This document shows positions 5,784-6,561 of a stretch of 6,561 bases of DNA, piece after piece. The notes below the pieces were generated by a model. It was not told the origin of the DNA and did no database searches. It saw only the letters and a list, made by a program, of their open reading frames with translations. Each line of letters opens with the position of its first letter. The stretch's first letter is position 1. The position numbers were made by a program, and so were the translations under genes. The stretch is from Nitrospirae bacterium RIFCSPLOW2_12_42_9 (lineage in GTDB: Bacteria; Nitrospirota; 9FT-COMBO-42-15; HDB-SIOI813). Where the stretch lies: assembly GCA_001805205.1 (NCBI GenBank), contig MHER01000058.1, forward strand, positions 1-6,561. Reading direction: 5' to 3'.

Positions 5784-5925
5784 TATTTCTAAACCTATTT
5801 TCCCGTGAAAGACCTCATCCAGGGCATCAAGTAGTTTTCATCTTATCCTTATAAAACTCTCCTATGCATAGCATCATGAACGGGTTCATGTGAATACCCT
5901 ATGTCACGACCCTTTGCAGAATACC
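5784..5925. other. Intergenic stretch between the AbiEii-like gene and the ABC operon
   Basis: These 142 bases separate two minus-strand genes and probably hold the ABC operon's leader. Visible are two palindromes (5862-5890) and a minus-strand AAGGATAAG followed by ATG, which opens only M-K-T-T before a stop. The frame of the TPR-like gene stays open upstream as far as a stop at 5838-5840, but contains no start codon there. No convincing -35/-10 pair was found, and no terminator with a T-run follows the AbiEii-like gene. Confidence 0.5.
5862..5890. repeat. Two adjacent perfect palindromes
   Basis: CTATGCATAG (5862-5871) is a perfect 10-bp palindrome. Three bases later CATGAAC, GG, GTTCATG (5875-5890) is a perfect inverted repeat with 7-bp arms. 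They lie about 80 bases upstream of the TPR-like gene start and 36 bases past the stop of the AbiEii-like gene, at the change from GC-richer to AT-rich DNA. No T-run follows on either strand, so a terminator is unlikely. An operator or a remnant of a recombination site is possible. Confidence 0.4.
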
Positions 5926-6561
5926 TTACATGGTTTCGTAAACATCCCGTATGCGAATTTCACGGAGCGTCGGATCGCGCACTTCAAGGAACGTGGCTAC
6001 TGCAGCGGGCCCCATAGCCTCCAGACGGATGAAACGGTCACTGAGTATCTCAAGCGCTTCCCTGACCAGCTTGTTGGAAACGTGCGGTTTGACCGCCCGC
6101 ACTACACTTTCCGGGTTCCCTGGATAGTGCTTGCATACCATGTAGATATCGTAGGCGTCTTTTTCCTTGAGTCGATCCCCCAAGGCAAACGCCTTCATTG
6201 CGAGGCACGGGAGGACATTCGCCATCCTGATCCGTGCCTTTGTGATGCCGCCTTCGGGGAGTGGCGCTTCGATCTCTATATCCAGGAAATGCTCAAAGGC
6301 CAGATCGCACCCACGTGCCTTATGGGCAAGAATATCCTGCACTCGTTGGTGGCGACGCCGCTTTCCTGTTCCACCATATTCGGGCGCGAGAAAATCCACA
6401 TGGATCTCGATGGGGATACCTTTTGGAGTTCGTGTCTCCCTGACGAAGCCGAAGGGACTCTCGGCGACTCTCCTTACGTATCCGCGCTGTTCTAATATCC
6501 GTGATATGGCCTGATAGCGGGGTTCTCGGATCGTTTGGATATTGAGGGCGAGATCAATATC
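5926..6561 (-). CDS. AbiEii-like nucleotidyltransferase, partial (5' end beyond the window)
   Basis: The frame is open from the stop TAA at 5926 to the window edge, giving 211 residues with no N-terminus. The GTG at 6399 is only an internal codon. The visible part opens with D-I-D-L-A-L, the paired metal-binding aspartates of the nucleotidyltransferase fold. H-V-D-F-L (54-58) supplies the probable third aspartate, D56. R-V-Q-D-I-L-A-H-K-A-R-G-C-D-L-A-F follows, then L-A-M-K-A-F-A-L-G-D-R-L-K-E-K-D-A-Y-D-I-Y, the K...R.K.KD..D motif of AbiEii/AbiGii toxin-type proteins. AbiEii toxins transfer nucleotides to targets such as tRNA ends and are usually neutralised by an upstream antitoxin; none is visible here. 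Base composition is clearly richer in GC than the other genes, which suggests horizontal transfer. The family call is good, but toxin activity is inferred and the nearest relatives may be uncharacterised. Confidence 0.85.
   Translation of the reverse strand, partial: DIDLALNIQTIREPRYQAISRILEQRGYVRRVAESPFGFVRETRTPKGIPIEIHVDFLAPEYGGTGKRRRHQRVQDILAHKARGCDLAFEHFLDIEIEAPLPEGGITKARIRMANVLPCLAMKAFALGDRLKEKDAYDIYMVCKHYPGNPESVVRAVKPHVSNKLVREALEILSDRFIRLEAMGPAAVATFLEVRDPTLREIRIRDVYETM

Noticed and set aside
5890..6495. 201-codon open frame on the plus strand, plus other plus-strand frames in 6167-6514
   Set aside because: They lie antisense to the AbiEii-like gene, whose conserved motifs are on the minus strand. 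The plus-strand translations show no recognisable domain or proper ribosome binding site. Long antisense frames are expected in GC-richer DNA.

Overview
The window comes from a bacterial genome with low to moderate GC. The base composition is AT-rich, roughly 40% by eye, over about the first 5.8 kb. It carries four transcription blocks. The housekeeping set (rsmD, coaD, a class I aminotransferase, an FmdB-type zinc ribbon protein), the strong Shine-Dalgarno sites and the frequent TTG/GTG starts would suit an uncultured anaerobic or thermotolerant Gram-negative lineage such as Nitrospirota or a delta-proteobacterial relative. That placement is a guess from gene style and cannot be proven from this window.

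Region 1 (1-556): a tiny double-CxxC zinc ribbon gene (+) converges on a stand-alone Lrp/AsnC ligand-binding (RAM) domain gene (-). The RAM gene has a good sigma70-type promoter (TTGACA, 17 bp, TATTTT) and a probable intrinsic terminator lying inside the 3' end of the zinc ribbon gene.

Region 2 (557-3164, +): a compact operon of rsmD (16S rRNA m2G966 methyltransferase), coaD (phosphopantetheine adenylyltransferase, CoA synthesis), an aspartate-type aminotransferase with a TTG start, and an FmdB-family zinc ribbon protein with a GTG start.

Region 3 (3157-5783, -): a tight three-gene operon transcribed in the order membrane-anchored TPR-like protein, ABC-2 type ATPase, ABC-2 type permease. It ends in two tandem hairpin terminators located inside the 3' end of the convergent fmdB-like gene. 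The substrate is unknown. The TPR-like protein ends in a segment resembling the tail of type II secretion/type IV pilus pseudopilins, which makes a pilus-associated ABC system (as in Myxococcus pilGHI) a testable idea.

Region 4 (5784-6561, -): an intergenic stretch with two neighbouring perfect palindromes, then the 3' part of an AbiEii-like nucleotidyltransferase gene. That gene is open to the window edge and clearly richer in GC than everything else here, so it is probably horizontally acquired accessory DNA. Its usual antitoxin partner, if present, would lie beyond the window.

No tRNA, rRNA, CRISPR array or insertion sequence was seen. Nothing here proves a new system. The most unusual points are the GC-shifted AbiEii-like gene, the palindrome pair at its border, a possible frameshift at the start of the TPR-like gene, and terminators encoded inside opposing genes.
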